NCBI GenBank assembly: GCA_030765045.1
Contig: CM060967.1
Location: 146,955,751 to 147,019,750, forward strand
Direction: 5' to 3'
Length of the DNA stretch: 64,000 nt
Source: Tenodera sinensis
Taxonomy: Eukaryota > Arthropoda > Insecta > Mantodea > Mantidae
This document shows, piece by piece, positions 48,207-58,919 of this stretch. Both the position numbers and the translations under genes were made by a program. The notes beneath the pieces were generated by a model. That model saw only the letters and a list, made by a program, of their open reading frames with translations, was not told the origin of the DNA and made no database searches. How positions within the stretch are numbered: the first letter of the stretch is position 1; each line of letters begins with the position of its first letter.

Positions 48207-48716
48207 AGATCTAATTTTTTTTTTTTTTTTTTTTTTTTTTATTTATTTAGAGTCGCTTTAACAATTAAGTCATATCGCGACTATTCTATGGAATACAGCG
48301 GTATACAATAAATTTAGTACAATTATTTTACCAAAAACATGAGAATACAATCAAATCAGTACAACAAGTATCTTTCATATTATATTTTCGCATGCAAGCC
48401 CGTACCTTTGAGAAATGATAACACCCTTCTGCAGTTGGATGGCGTGTTCAGAGTGATGGATAAGTCTCCAGTGATGTGATGAAGCTGTCGTTGTGTAGCG
48501 TATTGCTTACATTCTGTGAGGAGATGTTTTACTGTGAGGCGGGTGTTGCAGACTTCACATTGTGGTGGCTGGCCTTTGCTGAGGAGGTATGAGTGGGTTA
48601 ACCTTGTATGACCAATGCGGAGACGTGAGATAATCACCTGCTCTTTCCTGCTAAGAGAATAGACAGGGGAAGAATTGGTGTCTCCTTTCCTTACCATGTG
48701 TAGCAGATCTAATTTT
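48207..48716 (-). mobile_element. 5'-truncated non-LTR retrotransposon with 12-bp target duplication
   Basis: The insertion lies between perfect AGATCTAATTTT copies (48207-48218 and 48705-48716). It is oriented minus, with a poly(T) tract at 48219-48240 as its antisense A-tail, an AATAAA just before the tail (plus strand tttatt near 48241) and a 3' UTR of about 140 bp. The body is cut off at the 5' end (48704), as is usual for target-primed reverse transcription. The target is an R1 element. Confidence 0.92.
48380..48697 (-). pseudogene. Retrotransposon ORF2, C-terminal fragment
   Basis: An open frame of 105 codons ends at the stop at 48380. It reads RLRIGHTRLTHSYLLSKGQP, then PPQCEVCNTRLTVKHLLTEC, with a CxxC...H...C arrangement. 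This is the familiar C-terminal tail of ORF2 proteins of I/Jockey-type elements, which follows the reverse transcriptase and, where present, the RNase H domain. The rest of ORF2 is absent because the insertion is 5'-truncated. The frame itself has no stop or shift, which suggests a fairly recent insertion. Confidence 0.88.
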
Positions 48717-48922
48717 GTGTGCAGAAAGATTTTGTCCTTCTCTTATAGATTACCAATTTGTACAAAATGTCTTCATAATTAAGTAAAATTCGTAAAATAA
48801 ATTAAACATACACATTTTATTATTAATGTAAATATCTTTAGAAATAGACATTAATGTAAATATCTTTAAAATATATGGTATTTGGATAAAAAAAAAAAAA
48901 AAAATCCCAAGAGTTATTCTTG

Positions 48923-48954
<32 letters not shown>

Positions 48955-49022
48955 CGAAAAGGACAGAAGATAGGGTTAGGGTGATTTTCTTCATATCGCA
49001 TCCTTGGAAATGACTGAATTTA

Positions 49023-49245
49023 AACATACTTTCTGCTCTACGTAGGGGAAGTATTATATTCGACCCGAAAATTCGATGTGGAGATTTCACCGGAAATATA
49101 GGTTTTGAGGGCCCCTCAATCCAATAAAAGCATTTCCAGAAAGAAGTCCACATGTGTATGTGTGTGTCTGTCTATAAACAGTATAGTTCAAAAGCGAAAA
49201 GCCGGTTTAAAACCAAATTTGATATTTAACTTTAATATATTATCA
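49023..49245 (-). mobile_element. R1 3'-terminal fragment, inverted against the previous copy
   Basis: The foldback ACTTTCTGCTCTACGTAGGG (49025) is followed by TTCGATGTGGAGATTTCACC, a TGTGTATGTGTGTGTCTGTC tract at the microsatellite position and AGTATAGTTCAAAAGCGAAA. Truncated after TTGATATTTAACTTTAATAT. Confidence 0.85.
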
Positions 49246-50035
49246 GATTTGTATGTTTTTAAATACGCTGTTTACTGACACTAACACATGCGCACGAACA
49301 ATTTTTTAACACACTTTTGTTTCTGTGTTAGGGAACCTAAAAGCGACATTTACTTAGAATCAAAATACTAAGTTACTCAATTTTTGACTTTGAGCTTAAA
49401 ATATAAATTCGCAAGAGATTTAAATTGATAGTAATTCACTTGGGCTGTCAATCCGTTCCACTAGTAGCCATTCTGTATGTGTATCTGACATTGTCTGGGT
49501 TAACTAAACTGCTTGTTACCATGGTTTGGTTTCATAGGAAAACATACAGCCCGCCACTGTTTACTTTCACCCTCACCTCTTGCCATAACTGCTCTCAGAT
49601 TCTTGTGTTGGAAACTTCCGGGCAACTTTGACATAACCAGTTCTACATGCTTGAAGCAAGCGTTCCAATAATATTAATCATAATATGACCATTACAATGC
49701 TCAAATTTAGCCTTGAGAGTGCTGTATTGGTGTAACATTGAACTGTATCAAGTGGCAGATAGTAAATATATTACGCGGGTTTGATTTAAATGAACTTATC
49801 GATTTAAACCATAAGTAAATCATGTTCAGTAATGTTCTGACATTGAAATTAATACCAACGAAAAAGAAAAAGCGAGACAAAAATTCAAATTGTGCTTTAA
49901 AATTGAGTTAAACTCAGTATATCTCACAACGATCGTTTCGGCACTCCTCTGTGTCATCATCAGGCAAAGTGACTTCGTACACACCTATGTACAAGGTCAG
50001 GACACCACTGCCATAAATGGACGAGTTAACATCAT
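49246..50035. other. No recognised gene
   Basis: AT-rich DNA, frames up to 68 codons, no motif. Confidence 0.45.
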
Positions 50036-50036
50036 T

Positions 50037-50250
50037 ACTAGCTCACCTCTGGAGTACGGGCTAGCATGCCTGTTTCACATCCAGAAGGTGTAGAGCTCAA
50101 ATACCGGGGTAAAGTTATCCGCGGTTTCCGTCCTGAAATATGAATGTCAGGTGACTCCAACTTCTATTGAGCATCATATCATCCATTTCATTCATCGTCC
50201 GATACGATCTAACTGCTTAAAGGACATTAAACCTACACAAAAAGAAAGCT
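50037..50250 (+). mobile_element. tRNA-derived SINE (SINE-B), copy 2, decayed
   Basis: Head remnants are CTCTGGAGTACGGGCTAGCA and AGAGCTCAAATACCG. The body CGGTTTCCGTCCTGAAATAT, GTCAGGTGACTCC and CATCGTCCGATACGATCTAA matches the copy at 33.3 kb. Older, with deletions in the head. Confidence 0.65.
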
Positions 50251-51740
50251 GACATTTGTTCCGAAGGCAAAAGCCCCGATATGACGTCAGACGTTAAAGG
50301 CTAACGAGACAAAACAACTGAAAACAAGTGTAGCGGCTGCCTCATGTGCTTTTTTTGCTGAATATACTGACTGGAAGGGAAGTCATTACATTCCTTCATA
50401 GAAGCATTACTAACAAAAAAGAACTCTAATGGTATTTTGTTCTTTGATCAGCCGATTTTGAAAAAATTAATGTTTTTCGATCCAAATTGGATGCGTAATT
50501 GCACAAGAATCAATGTACAGTTTGTAACTCGTAAGATGCATAGAGTAACTTATTTCTGACATGCCTTCGGTAGTAATTATGCGACATCACACAGGGTTTC
50601 AAAATAATTTATCACTTAAAAGACGTGAAGGAATACTTCGAGCAGCTCTTTCAGACGTGAACTAAATCGACAATGTTGCATTGAGGTTGGTCAGGGAATT
50701 GACCTGGTTTGTGAATGTAAACAGGTCGGGCGCTTTCGCTTTCCTGTAATGTTTTGGGAGCTAACGCTTGTGATTGGCCTACACTCACACAGTAAACACA
50801 GAAGGACAAAGCAGGGTATGTGCTTGTTCTCAAGACGCACCGTTACGCTGCTTGTTTATGTACTGACCTAGGGAAAGTGACACCAACACAATCTGCAGTG
50901 TTGCCAGCTTATTTTTGACAAAACTAAAATATCTCCGTAGGAAATGGTCAGAGACAAAAACGTAAGATACAAAATATGTTCCAAATACCGAGATCTACCA
51001 CTGGTTTAAAGTAAAGTAAATATTTTCCCTTCCATCCGGTATGAATGAACGCTACCTAGGAAAACAATGCAATTATTTACGCTGGAGTTTACATAATGTT
51101 CGTGTAAAATTATACTAGTTCGTTCTGCTATATTTTATTAAGAATAACTTGTGGATTGCTGAATGAGATATTTTTTTAATTGATTAATACAAGTAACAAA
51201 GGAAATTAAGTGCATGTAGCATAAACCACAAAGAAATTTGTTTCTTGTTTATGAGTTATACCTAAGCAATAAGCTGCAGGTCCATAACTCGAACACATTT
51301 AGTTGAAGGATAGTCCAGTATTGCTGTTCTGTAGCGATTGGCTGTTCATAATATTTCGGAATTATCTGCCATGGTTTGCTGATGTTCCTCTAGTTTCCAG
51401 TCTCTTGAGAAAAACATATGTTCAAGATGGTTTCTGGTTGCCTTAAACATTATAAATACGTGTCAGACTTTAGACTGAAAATTTGATTACACTTAATTAC
51501 TGGGACGTACTAGGCTTTGAGTGTCTTTTAGCTTTCTGGGCTTAATTTTCAAAGTAAATCAGCCAACATGAGCTAGCTTCATGAAAGCATACGTAAGAAC
51601 GAAATGATACACGCAATAAATTACCTATTTAAGGGGAAATATAAGATGTTATCGTGTCTCGATTTTCTCACCCAAATTTTCCTTTTAGTTATGCCCTTAC
51701 AGCGTTAAAAGTTGCCATGAGTAAATGTGTCTACAATTGA
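50251..51740. other. Mostly unannotated; small R1 fragment
   Basis: A short R1-like piece (50900-51000: AAAATATCTCCGTAGGAAAT, CCGAGATCTACC) follows CAGTGTTGCCAGCTTATTTT, which has the look of a hAT end, but no partner end was found. The rest is AT-rich with no gene signal. Confidence 0.45.
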
Positions 51741-51745
51741 AAACC

Positions 51746-52113
<368 letters not shown>

Positions 52114-52390
52114 CTTCATCATCATCATAAGAAAGTCAGGATATCATCCTTAGAGCACAGAATACTTAATTTTCTAGCCACTGTAGCTATTAATGCTACA
52201 AGATCACTTTGTGTATGGCAGGAAATTTATGAGATGTCTGCTAAATTACACGAAAGCTCAAAGAGGCCTTCGCAGTTTATTCTTTCTTTACATTAATTAT
52301 AAGCAATTGCATTTCCTTGGGCGTCAACTCGGCATTCATTCCTTCACTCAGAGTAATTCGTCCCACCATGTTGCACTGCTGACACTTTCT
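52114..52390. other. No recognised gene
   Basis: A 69-codon frame without motifs; nothing else. Confidence 0.4.
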
Positions 52391-52394
52391 ACCC

Positions 52395-52615
52395 TGAAAT
52401 AGACCAAATGGATGAAAGGATGAATGAAATTATTAGTGAAGTGAAATTGAGGGAGAGGAAATTTGGGGGATGAAGGTTAGTTACCCCATTCACCTGGCGA
52501 CACGGGAAAACCCCCGAGAAGGTCCGTGGGTCAGGTAGGTCGGTCGCGGGAAATGAACACACGAGCTCCCGAATGCGAGCCTCACACGTTACCGCGGAGC
52601 CACCTCGCTCGGTAT
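52395..52615 (-). mobile_element. SINE-A copy, short form
   Basis: On the minus strand the head CGAGCGAGGTGGCTCCGCGG contains the A box. The B box region is near 52540-52555 and reads GTGTTCATTTCCCGC. The body TTCTCGGGGGTTTTCCCGTG and CCAGGTGAATGGGGTAACTA is followed by CATCCCCCAAATTTCCTCTC, matching the SINE-A core. The extended GC-rich body of the 3.2-kb copy is absent. Confidence 0.75.
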
Positions 52616-52619
52616 ATGC

Positions 52620-53715
52620 ATACGCAATGTATATATGCTTGACAGCATAAACTTGACAGTGCAAATCATGCGGTAACCAATCATGTTATCTTCAGTTCTC
52701 TTATTTTCCACTCGGTTATTTATTTTAAGTACTATTCATTAAAATTATTGCATAAAGTGTAAGATTTCTGTCAGCACGCGCACTACAATTTGGATTGCCC
52801 GCCCTTCCTTCCAGTTTCACACCAGCATGCATAAAAGTTGGTTATATTGCCTTTATTCCTTCACTGTCCAGATAGTAGTATGCTCACGATTCTGTTTTCT
52901 TAGAAAAGCAAAGATTTAGCGTTTGTTATCTGCGTCTGTATTGTGAGTCGTCTATTTATTGTAATCTTTCTGGATATTTATTTGTTATTTTCCAGCCTAG
53001 AGGTTCTATACTTATACACATAAAGATAGGTATATGCATAAATTTCCATTTTTGTTTTCATGTTATTACAGGTATGTGGACCTCCTAGACACTCTCTTTA
53101 TTAACGTCACTGATCCATGTTGAGCATAAATCGTTCCTTGTTAGTCACTTAATCAATAGCTGAAGTCACATGACAGCATATCTCCATCATAGACTTGTTT
53201 TGATAAAATAGCAGTACCAGCAGCAACGTGCCAGAAATAACAAAGATAAAGTACCCAGCATTGCTGACCTTTTTTATTTGGAGGCGAAGCGTCACGCTCA
53301 ACAATAAATTACTCCGACACCGATAGCTCCTGTTAGATTGAAGAAGATGGATAGAAAGTGCAAAGGAAAGAAAGTCTTTTGAAGTGTTTACTGCAAGTTG
53401 TAATGCGTTTTAACGTAGAAATTAACCGGAAAGTGTTCAGTCGCAGTGTAAACTTAATGACCAAGGTTGTTACAGCAACCGTGGGGAAAATCCACTGTTT
53501 TCGCTGCGTTACTCATGATGATATTGGAAGTTTTTCAAAATGATGCTCATGGTGTACTTAGGATAACTTTTAGTTACTTGCTATGGGTATAGACCACGTT
53601 TTGGCCATTGTGTGGAATTACTACCTGTATTGGAAGAATAAGCAAATGAATAACGATAGCAAGGCTTCGTTTTCGACACATGTATTTTTTGTTTTACTCA
53701 ATCATACCCTTTTAA
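52620..53715. other. No recognised gene
   Basis: Frames up to 61 codons, no motifs; some AT-rich low-complexity text around 52950-53060. Confidence 0.45.
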
Positions 53716-53944
53716 TTTCCCTATCATCTACCTATAGTAGATAACAGGGAATATTATGCTCCTCACAAATATCCCATGCCAAGATTTCATAAAAAATCTT
53801 ATGTATTGCACTCACATGACTTTGTCTACTCTTGTACAAAGTCTTATTCCTATATGTTCTTCGTGTCAGTTGAGACAAACATTTGCAGAAATTATCTTAT
53901 TGTTTATTTCCTTGTAGGTTCAAGAAGAATATGGGAATACACCT
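53716..53944. mobile_element. Two R1 end-fragments in inverted contact
   Basis: Left part, reverse orientation: the foldback CCCTATCATCTACCTATAGT with AGATAACAGGG, followed by GCCAAGATTTCATAAAA. From about 53797, forward: TCTTATGTATTGCACTCACA with the ATTATCTTATTGTTTATTTC and TTGTAGGTTCAAGAAGAATA blocks. The interiors of both are missing, so R1's two outer ends meet near 53795. Confidence 0.75.
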
Positions 53945-54995
53945 GTCCTTTAATGAACATTGAGTTGTCCAATTGGATGAAGGCTAGTCCTTTAATGAAA
54001 CTTTGAACTTACGGAGGTCCATTAAAGGATCGCTATCAGACTTATAATTATTAAATATGGGTATGGTCGAGCATAAGTAATATTTTGCAGTCTCGTAGAG
54101 TTAATAATTTACATTTTTATCGGTTTTGTATCTTTTAGCTTCCTAAAACGTAAAGCATGTATCATCATTTTGTAAAATATACATTAATTTGTATGTAGTT
54201 CCTTCATCACTTGGTGCACTTTCCTATTTCTACTGTTGGCTTCAGAATGTTAAAATGTCCAATAAACACAATCATACTGATCAGGAGACATTTCTTTGTA
54301 AGCTGCTTAGACACTTCATACAGTAGGGTATTTAAAATGATCGTTCATTGTTCAGTCCATAAAATTAATTTAATGTAGTAGGGTGCATAAGTATGTTATG
54401 TGAACAATAGCAGCATAATAACCTACTTAGTAAGATATTAAATGCATTCCTTGTAAAGAAGTTACTGAAATAATGTCAGAGTAGAGAGAAGTTTTGTGTT
54501 GATCACGTTTCTGTGATGAAATGTAATATTCTTTAGACAGTATGAGCCAGGTTACTCTCAAAGTCATTTCTTGCAAGATCACTTGCATGGTTAGGTCATC
54601 CACCTTGCACTTTCAGCCGCAGTCAGTTGTGCTGACATATTGCTGACGAATTATTGGCTAAGCTTCTTCGTAAGCGAGGTTCACTATTTAAACCCCGAAT
54701 TCTGAACAAGTAGGGGATCTGTTTTCCATGTGCTACACGAACCTGCGTCGCTGTGATGTCTCAAGGGTCAGCAGGGCAGTGTCATGAGTCTTTCAGGGCA
54801 TCATCCCTAACCTGGACGTGTGTCTTATATCGGCTCGAGGTAACCAACACTATTTTTTCCTAGAACGGCTTGCTTGCCATTGTTATCTCTTATCCTATTT
54901 AATTATATTAAAAGCCTATTTTTGTAACCTGCTTTGGTACTATGAGTTGTTCAACCTATCCCTAACTACCCAGCTAAGGTCCCATGCTATAGTGG
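53945..54995. other. No recognised gene
   Basis: 54600-54830 is slightly more GC-rich (GGTCAGCAGGGCAGTGTCAT, 54768), but the 78-codon frame there has no motif and runs into E640. Confidence 0.4.
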
Positions 54996-54999
54996 ACGC

Positions 55000-55645
55000 A
55001 GTTTATCGGCAGTTCCCAAGACATTACACTAAACAGCAGACGAAAGTATCCTAAAAAGCAGTACTGCCAACGTACATAATAAAGGCATTTCTAACCTCAA
55101 ATATCACAGGGTTAAAGTATCACGCTTTCAAACGATAATAATGCTTGAACATCGTTACCACACAACAAAGAAAGTACCCACCTTCAGCAAATCTTATTCT
55201 GCAATAACACTTTTGCATAAAATCACTTCCTAACATTAAATATCATAATACACTACTGTGTAGCGAACACAAAAATAACAACAGTAACTATAATTGCATA
55301 TACATACTGCTCTAAAATAATTCGAGACAAAATTACGCAAACACGAGCAGTACATCCATAGATTAATTAATTAATTAATTAATTAATTAATTAATACGGC
55401 ATCTAAAGAGAATCTTGTTTTAAAATCTATCGGTTGGGTTCTCTGCAACGTGTTCATAAACAAGGGCTTCTGTGGCAACTTAACAGATGCAAAAACACCA
55501 GCGATGGCCGTAGCTTTACCATGGTTATATGTTACGAACAGTTGGCGGTACTAATTCAACCTAACGGATGGAATATCACCAAATATAACCAGACTACACT
55601 ATATTGTGAACAAAAGCCCAAGGTTGTTTTTTGGGGTATCTCAAT
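55000..55645 (-). repeat. Dispersed repeat E640, copy 2
   Basis: Inverted partner of 47095-47745. It contains a (TTAA)n tract (55361-55395) where copy 1 has only TATTAATTTACTTATTTATT. A plus-strand frame of 136 codons starts inside (55434) and runs out beyond it (to 55844). Copy 1 does not keep this frame, so it is not annotated as a gene. Confidence 0.75.
55361..55395. repeat. (TTAA)n microsatellite
   Basis: About 35 bp of TTAA repeats, seemingly an expansion of a TATTAATT stretch within E640. Confidence 0.9.
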
Positions 55646-55649
55646 AAGC

Positions 55650-56475
55650 TGGCACACTATGCGTCCTATGACACACACTTCCAAGGCAGGGCATGACAAT
55701 ATGATACCTTTCAGTTATATGAATTTGCATGTTTATAGCTCCGAATTGCAATTACAAAGTTCCCTGATAGTGAAGCTTACTCATCCTTATTACGTTTGGT
55801 ATTGCATCCCAATGTTTGCTCAAGGTAGTGTACTCAAGGCATAGTTTAATTGTACTTGGAATATTTTTCTTTGACAATGCACAATACATGTTTAATCTTG
55901 CAGCCCAAATATATCCAAAGTAATATTCAAACTGTTTGAATCAATCCAATAATGAAACAATCGTAATAATCAGCTGTATTTTTCTCAGGGTATGATCTTC
56001 AGGCCTGTTTAACATAAAAATGTTCCCAACGTAAGCTTTTAGAGTTATTCTTCACCACAAAAATACATTTTATAGAGTCAAACGATTATTATTTGTTGTT
56101 TCTTTCGCTTGCAAACTGCACATATATACAAAATTATTCAATAATAACAAAGAAATACTTAAATAATGTCAGAAGTTCAGAATAACCATTTTCATGCCTG
56201 TCAGTATTGAAATAGCAAAATCCACTTATTATTACTAGACGGGACTTGTTTCTTCTTTTAGACATTTTAGAGATTCTGATGCATAGGTCTTGACTGACCA
56301 GCTAATCTTCCAGTTTTATTTTTTGTTTACCCCACTATGCTTTAGAAGGCCATTGTACTTTAGCAACGTAAGTCTATGATATCTAAGACTGTCTAAATAT
56401 ACGTGATTTTTTATAACGACATGTTACTATAATAAATTTTAACTATTTTTCCTACGCACTAATCTATAATTAGTT
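55650..56475. other. No recognised gene
   Basis: Apart from the end of the frame described under E640 copy 2, no coding or repeat signal. Confidence 0.45.
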
Positions 56476-56479
56476 TCTA

Positions 56480-57085
56480 ATAAAGTAACTAATTATTATG
56501 ATCATGAACAAGTTCGTTTTAGGTCGTGTGGCCTGTAACAATAAATCTAACGAAGATGGTCTTCGTCTTTCCACCGTTATTTTGGTCTTCCTTGGTCCCT
56601 GTGACCAGTTAGAGCATACTGCTATGCCAATTTTGGGGTTCTATTTCTTTTCATTCCCATTAAATGATTTTCCATTCTCGTTAGTATTTTTCAATCTCCT
56701 CAGTCAGACTTGGTACTCCAAGGTATTCTCGGATGTTCGTATTCCTTTGGTGACCCAATCTAGTAACTCCTAACAGTGATCGCAAGAAACGCATTTGGGC
56801 TACTTCAAGTTTATGTGAATTTCTGTTATTTAAAATCCAAATTTCACTTCCGAGTCTGAGAACAGCTATTGATGTGATATTATGTAGTCTTAGTTTTGTA
56901 TCGGTCGTCATCTGTTCGCCAAAATGTCTCATTATTATCCCGTTCAATTTATTATATTTTTTATAGTTTTGTGTCAATATCACTTTTGATTTGCAAATAC
57001 ACTTCCTAAAGTAACTAATTATAAATGTATAAAAATTTAGGACATTCATAAAATTTCGGAAGTTCGTGGATGCCGAACAGGGCAT
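56480..57085 (-). pseudogene. Non-LTR retrotransposon reverse transcriptase, frameshifted remnant
   Basis: The upstream part (57085-56681) reads MTTDTKLRLHNITSIAVLRL, GSEIWILNNRNSHKLEVAQM, RFLRSLLGVTRLGHQRN and IREYLGVPSLTEEIEKY. These features belong to the reverse-transcriptase C-terminal region of LINE-type elements. The similarity continues after a frameshift near 56681 in another frame, with RMENHLMGMKRNRTPKLA, then YALTGHRDQGRPK and RWKDEDHLR, broken by several stops. This is again the typical xTGHRxxGRPKxRWxD ending. The copy is old and non-functional. Confidence 0.85.
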
Positions 57086-57089
57086 GTTC

Positions 57090-58035
57090 GGGATTTTCCG
57101 ATGTCTGATAATTCCAGAGATAAATCGTACTTGCTGAATTATTATGCTTGGTCTAATCGCTCAAGCTATTTTACCATCTGGTCAGAACTTTTACACTTGT
57201 AGTTCCTGCGCGTTGTAGCATCTCAACTTGCTAAGGCATTAGAGTATGATCAGGAGATTTCAATGATGGATTAGGAGATTAACAACCAAAATGCAACAAA
57301 AATAATCTTACTTCGTTGTGGCGTATGACCTCGGCTATAGTAATGTAACTTGACTGCCGTAGCAGTGGTGAGGCTTCCAAATAACCGCATGGTTATGTCC
57401 ACTACACGAAGTAACTTTCTACACTCAAGCAGAAGCACAAGGAAAAAACCAAAACATAGGACAGGCAAAGATCTCCCTTGCTGGTACAGCGGTCAGCTTT
57501 CACGGGCATCTGCCACCTCTGTTGTGGAAAGTCATCATGCATTACGTCACTGGGGAACTGTACGCTCTACATCGCCGCAAAAATGCCGACCTATCCTTGA
57601 TGAAATGCTTAAATACGCAGAACTGGATAATGTTATGGAATAGTCTTCTGCTTCATTATAGCACAACTGCGTGTATTTACATTACAAAGAGACAAATTTC
57701 TGTGTATGCTTGTACATTCCTAGTGCGTTCGGAAAGTATCCTCTCATTTCGGTGACTTTTTCACTACTGAAAAAGTCGTTCCATTCACTTTGAGCGCAAC
57801 ATATAGGGAGTTTCTAAACAACATCTTTGAAATACCTAAGAAATTAGATCTATATTCGCCATTCTCGCTTTTCCATTCCTTTTTCATCGAATATTGATAT
57901 TTAGGCATTCTTTTGCACCCGTAACGAGAATTCATGATATTTGGTTTTAAACGGGGCGGGTTCAGGATTCCTTTATGCAGAGGTTAACAAATTTTGAAAC
58001 ATGGGTTATTATCAATGAGTAATCAAGCACCTCCT
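57090..58035. other. No recognised gene
   Basis: Two overlapping plus-strand frames (57350-57643, 57522-57755) lie in a slightly GC-richer patch. Their composition is not convincing, and each lacks homology I can see. Confidence 0.45.
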
Positions 58036-58185
58036 TAACTAGCCCCTCAGGGACATAACGGGGCTGAGTGCGCCCCGGATCAAGTCTCCCAGCGGGAGAA
58101 ACTCTCCACTTCGGTACGGGGAATTAAACCCGGGTCTCGGCTTGGTAAGCAGCAGCGCTACCACCGCGTCAAGGTGACGACGTAA
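58036..58185 (-). mobile_element. tRNA-derived SINE (SINE-C), copy 2
   Basis: On the minus strand the head contains GCGGTGGTAGCGCTGCTGCT (A box) and ACCCGGGTTTAATTCCCCGT (B box). The body block (plus strand) CCCCTCAGGGACATAACGGG, then CTGAGTGCGCCCC, matches 9370-9410. Confidence 0.72.
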
Positions 58186-58304
58186 AACTTACTAGACAGC
58201 GAAAATACCAGAGAGATATCAAATAACACTAAAGTGCATTAATTTTTCTTTCATAACAAGCTTAGTTACACGTACACTGTCCAATTTCTTAAATTATTTG
58301 TACT

Positions 58305-58850
58305 TTCTCTACTTCATATATAGCAGTAAGAAGATATTGCATTCCTTCCAAAAAAACTCAAAACTAACACGTATTTTGAGGCCTCCTGAAAAAAAAGTAC
58401 TTTTTTAAAAAAGATACATGTGTTTGTGTTTGTGTGTCACTTCATTGTGAAGGAATTTTTTTATATTTTTTTAACTTACAAATGTTGTGCGATACACCAA
58501 AACGCACTAAATATAAATTTAGATCTCTTTAAAGCATACAAATTAATCCAAATAACGTTTCGTCCCATAAGCCATTTCCGAGATATCGATTTAACTTAGT
58601 CCTTTCGACATTCACTTGTTTCGCATGCTTACGTTGAAAGAGCATGAGATTTTAGGGCTAGCATATAGCGTCCAGTTCTTAAACATTTGACTGTTCTATT
58701 TGTATTGATATCGAAATGCGTAATGTAGCTATTTCTGCATATATTTATCTCATTTAAAATTAAGTGGAAAGAAATTTCGTAAGATAGTTTGTGTACTCAG
58801 CAATAAACGCTATAGCAGAGAGAAACTCATCTGAATTCAACACATATTTT
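58305..58850 (-). mobile_element. R1 element, subfamily b, old
   Basis: The left end is a decayed foldback ACTTTCTCTACTTCATATAT with GTAAGAAGA. It has a TGTGTTTGTGTTTGTGTGTC tract at the microsatellite position and then jumps to AATATAAATTTAGATCTC. The subfamily b block AGCGTCCAGTTCTTAAACAT is present (58668). The right end AACTCATCTGAATTCAACAC is a mutated 5' terminus. Confidence 0.65.
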
Positions 58851-58919
58851 AAATTAGAATCTTTTTCATACGTATAATTGTATATTTTGTCTACTATAAT
58901 AATCAGTGATGCTTTATTT

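Larger units (their letters stand above)
48150..49022 (+). mobile_element. R1 element, interrupted by a retrotransposon
   Basis: TCAGAAATGTTTAACGCCAC and GAGATCTAATTTT lie on the left of the insertion. After it follow AGATCTAATTTTGTGTGCAG, TTGTCCTTCTCTTATAGATT (the 'ggtctatctcttacggttta' block) and, after A-rich expansions (48888-48951), CTTCATATCGCATCCTTGGA. It ends against a reverse R1 fragment. Confidence 0.75.

Noticed and set aside
50896..50930. Second hAT element starting CAGTGTTGCCAGC
   Set aside because: No matching inverted end and no 8-bp duplication could be found within several kb.
55434..55844. 136-codon frame as a gene
   Set aside because: About half of it lies in repeat E640 and the frame is not kept in the other copy at 47 kb.
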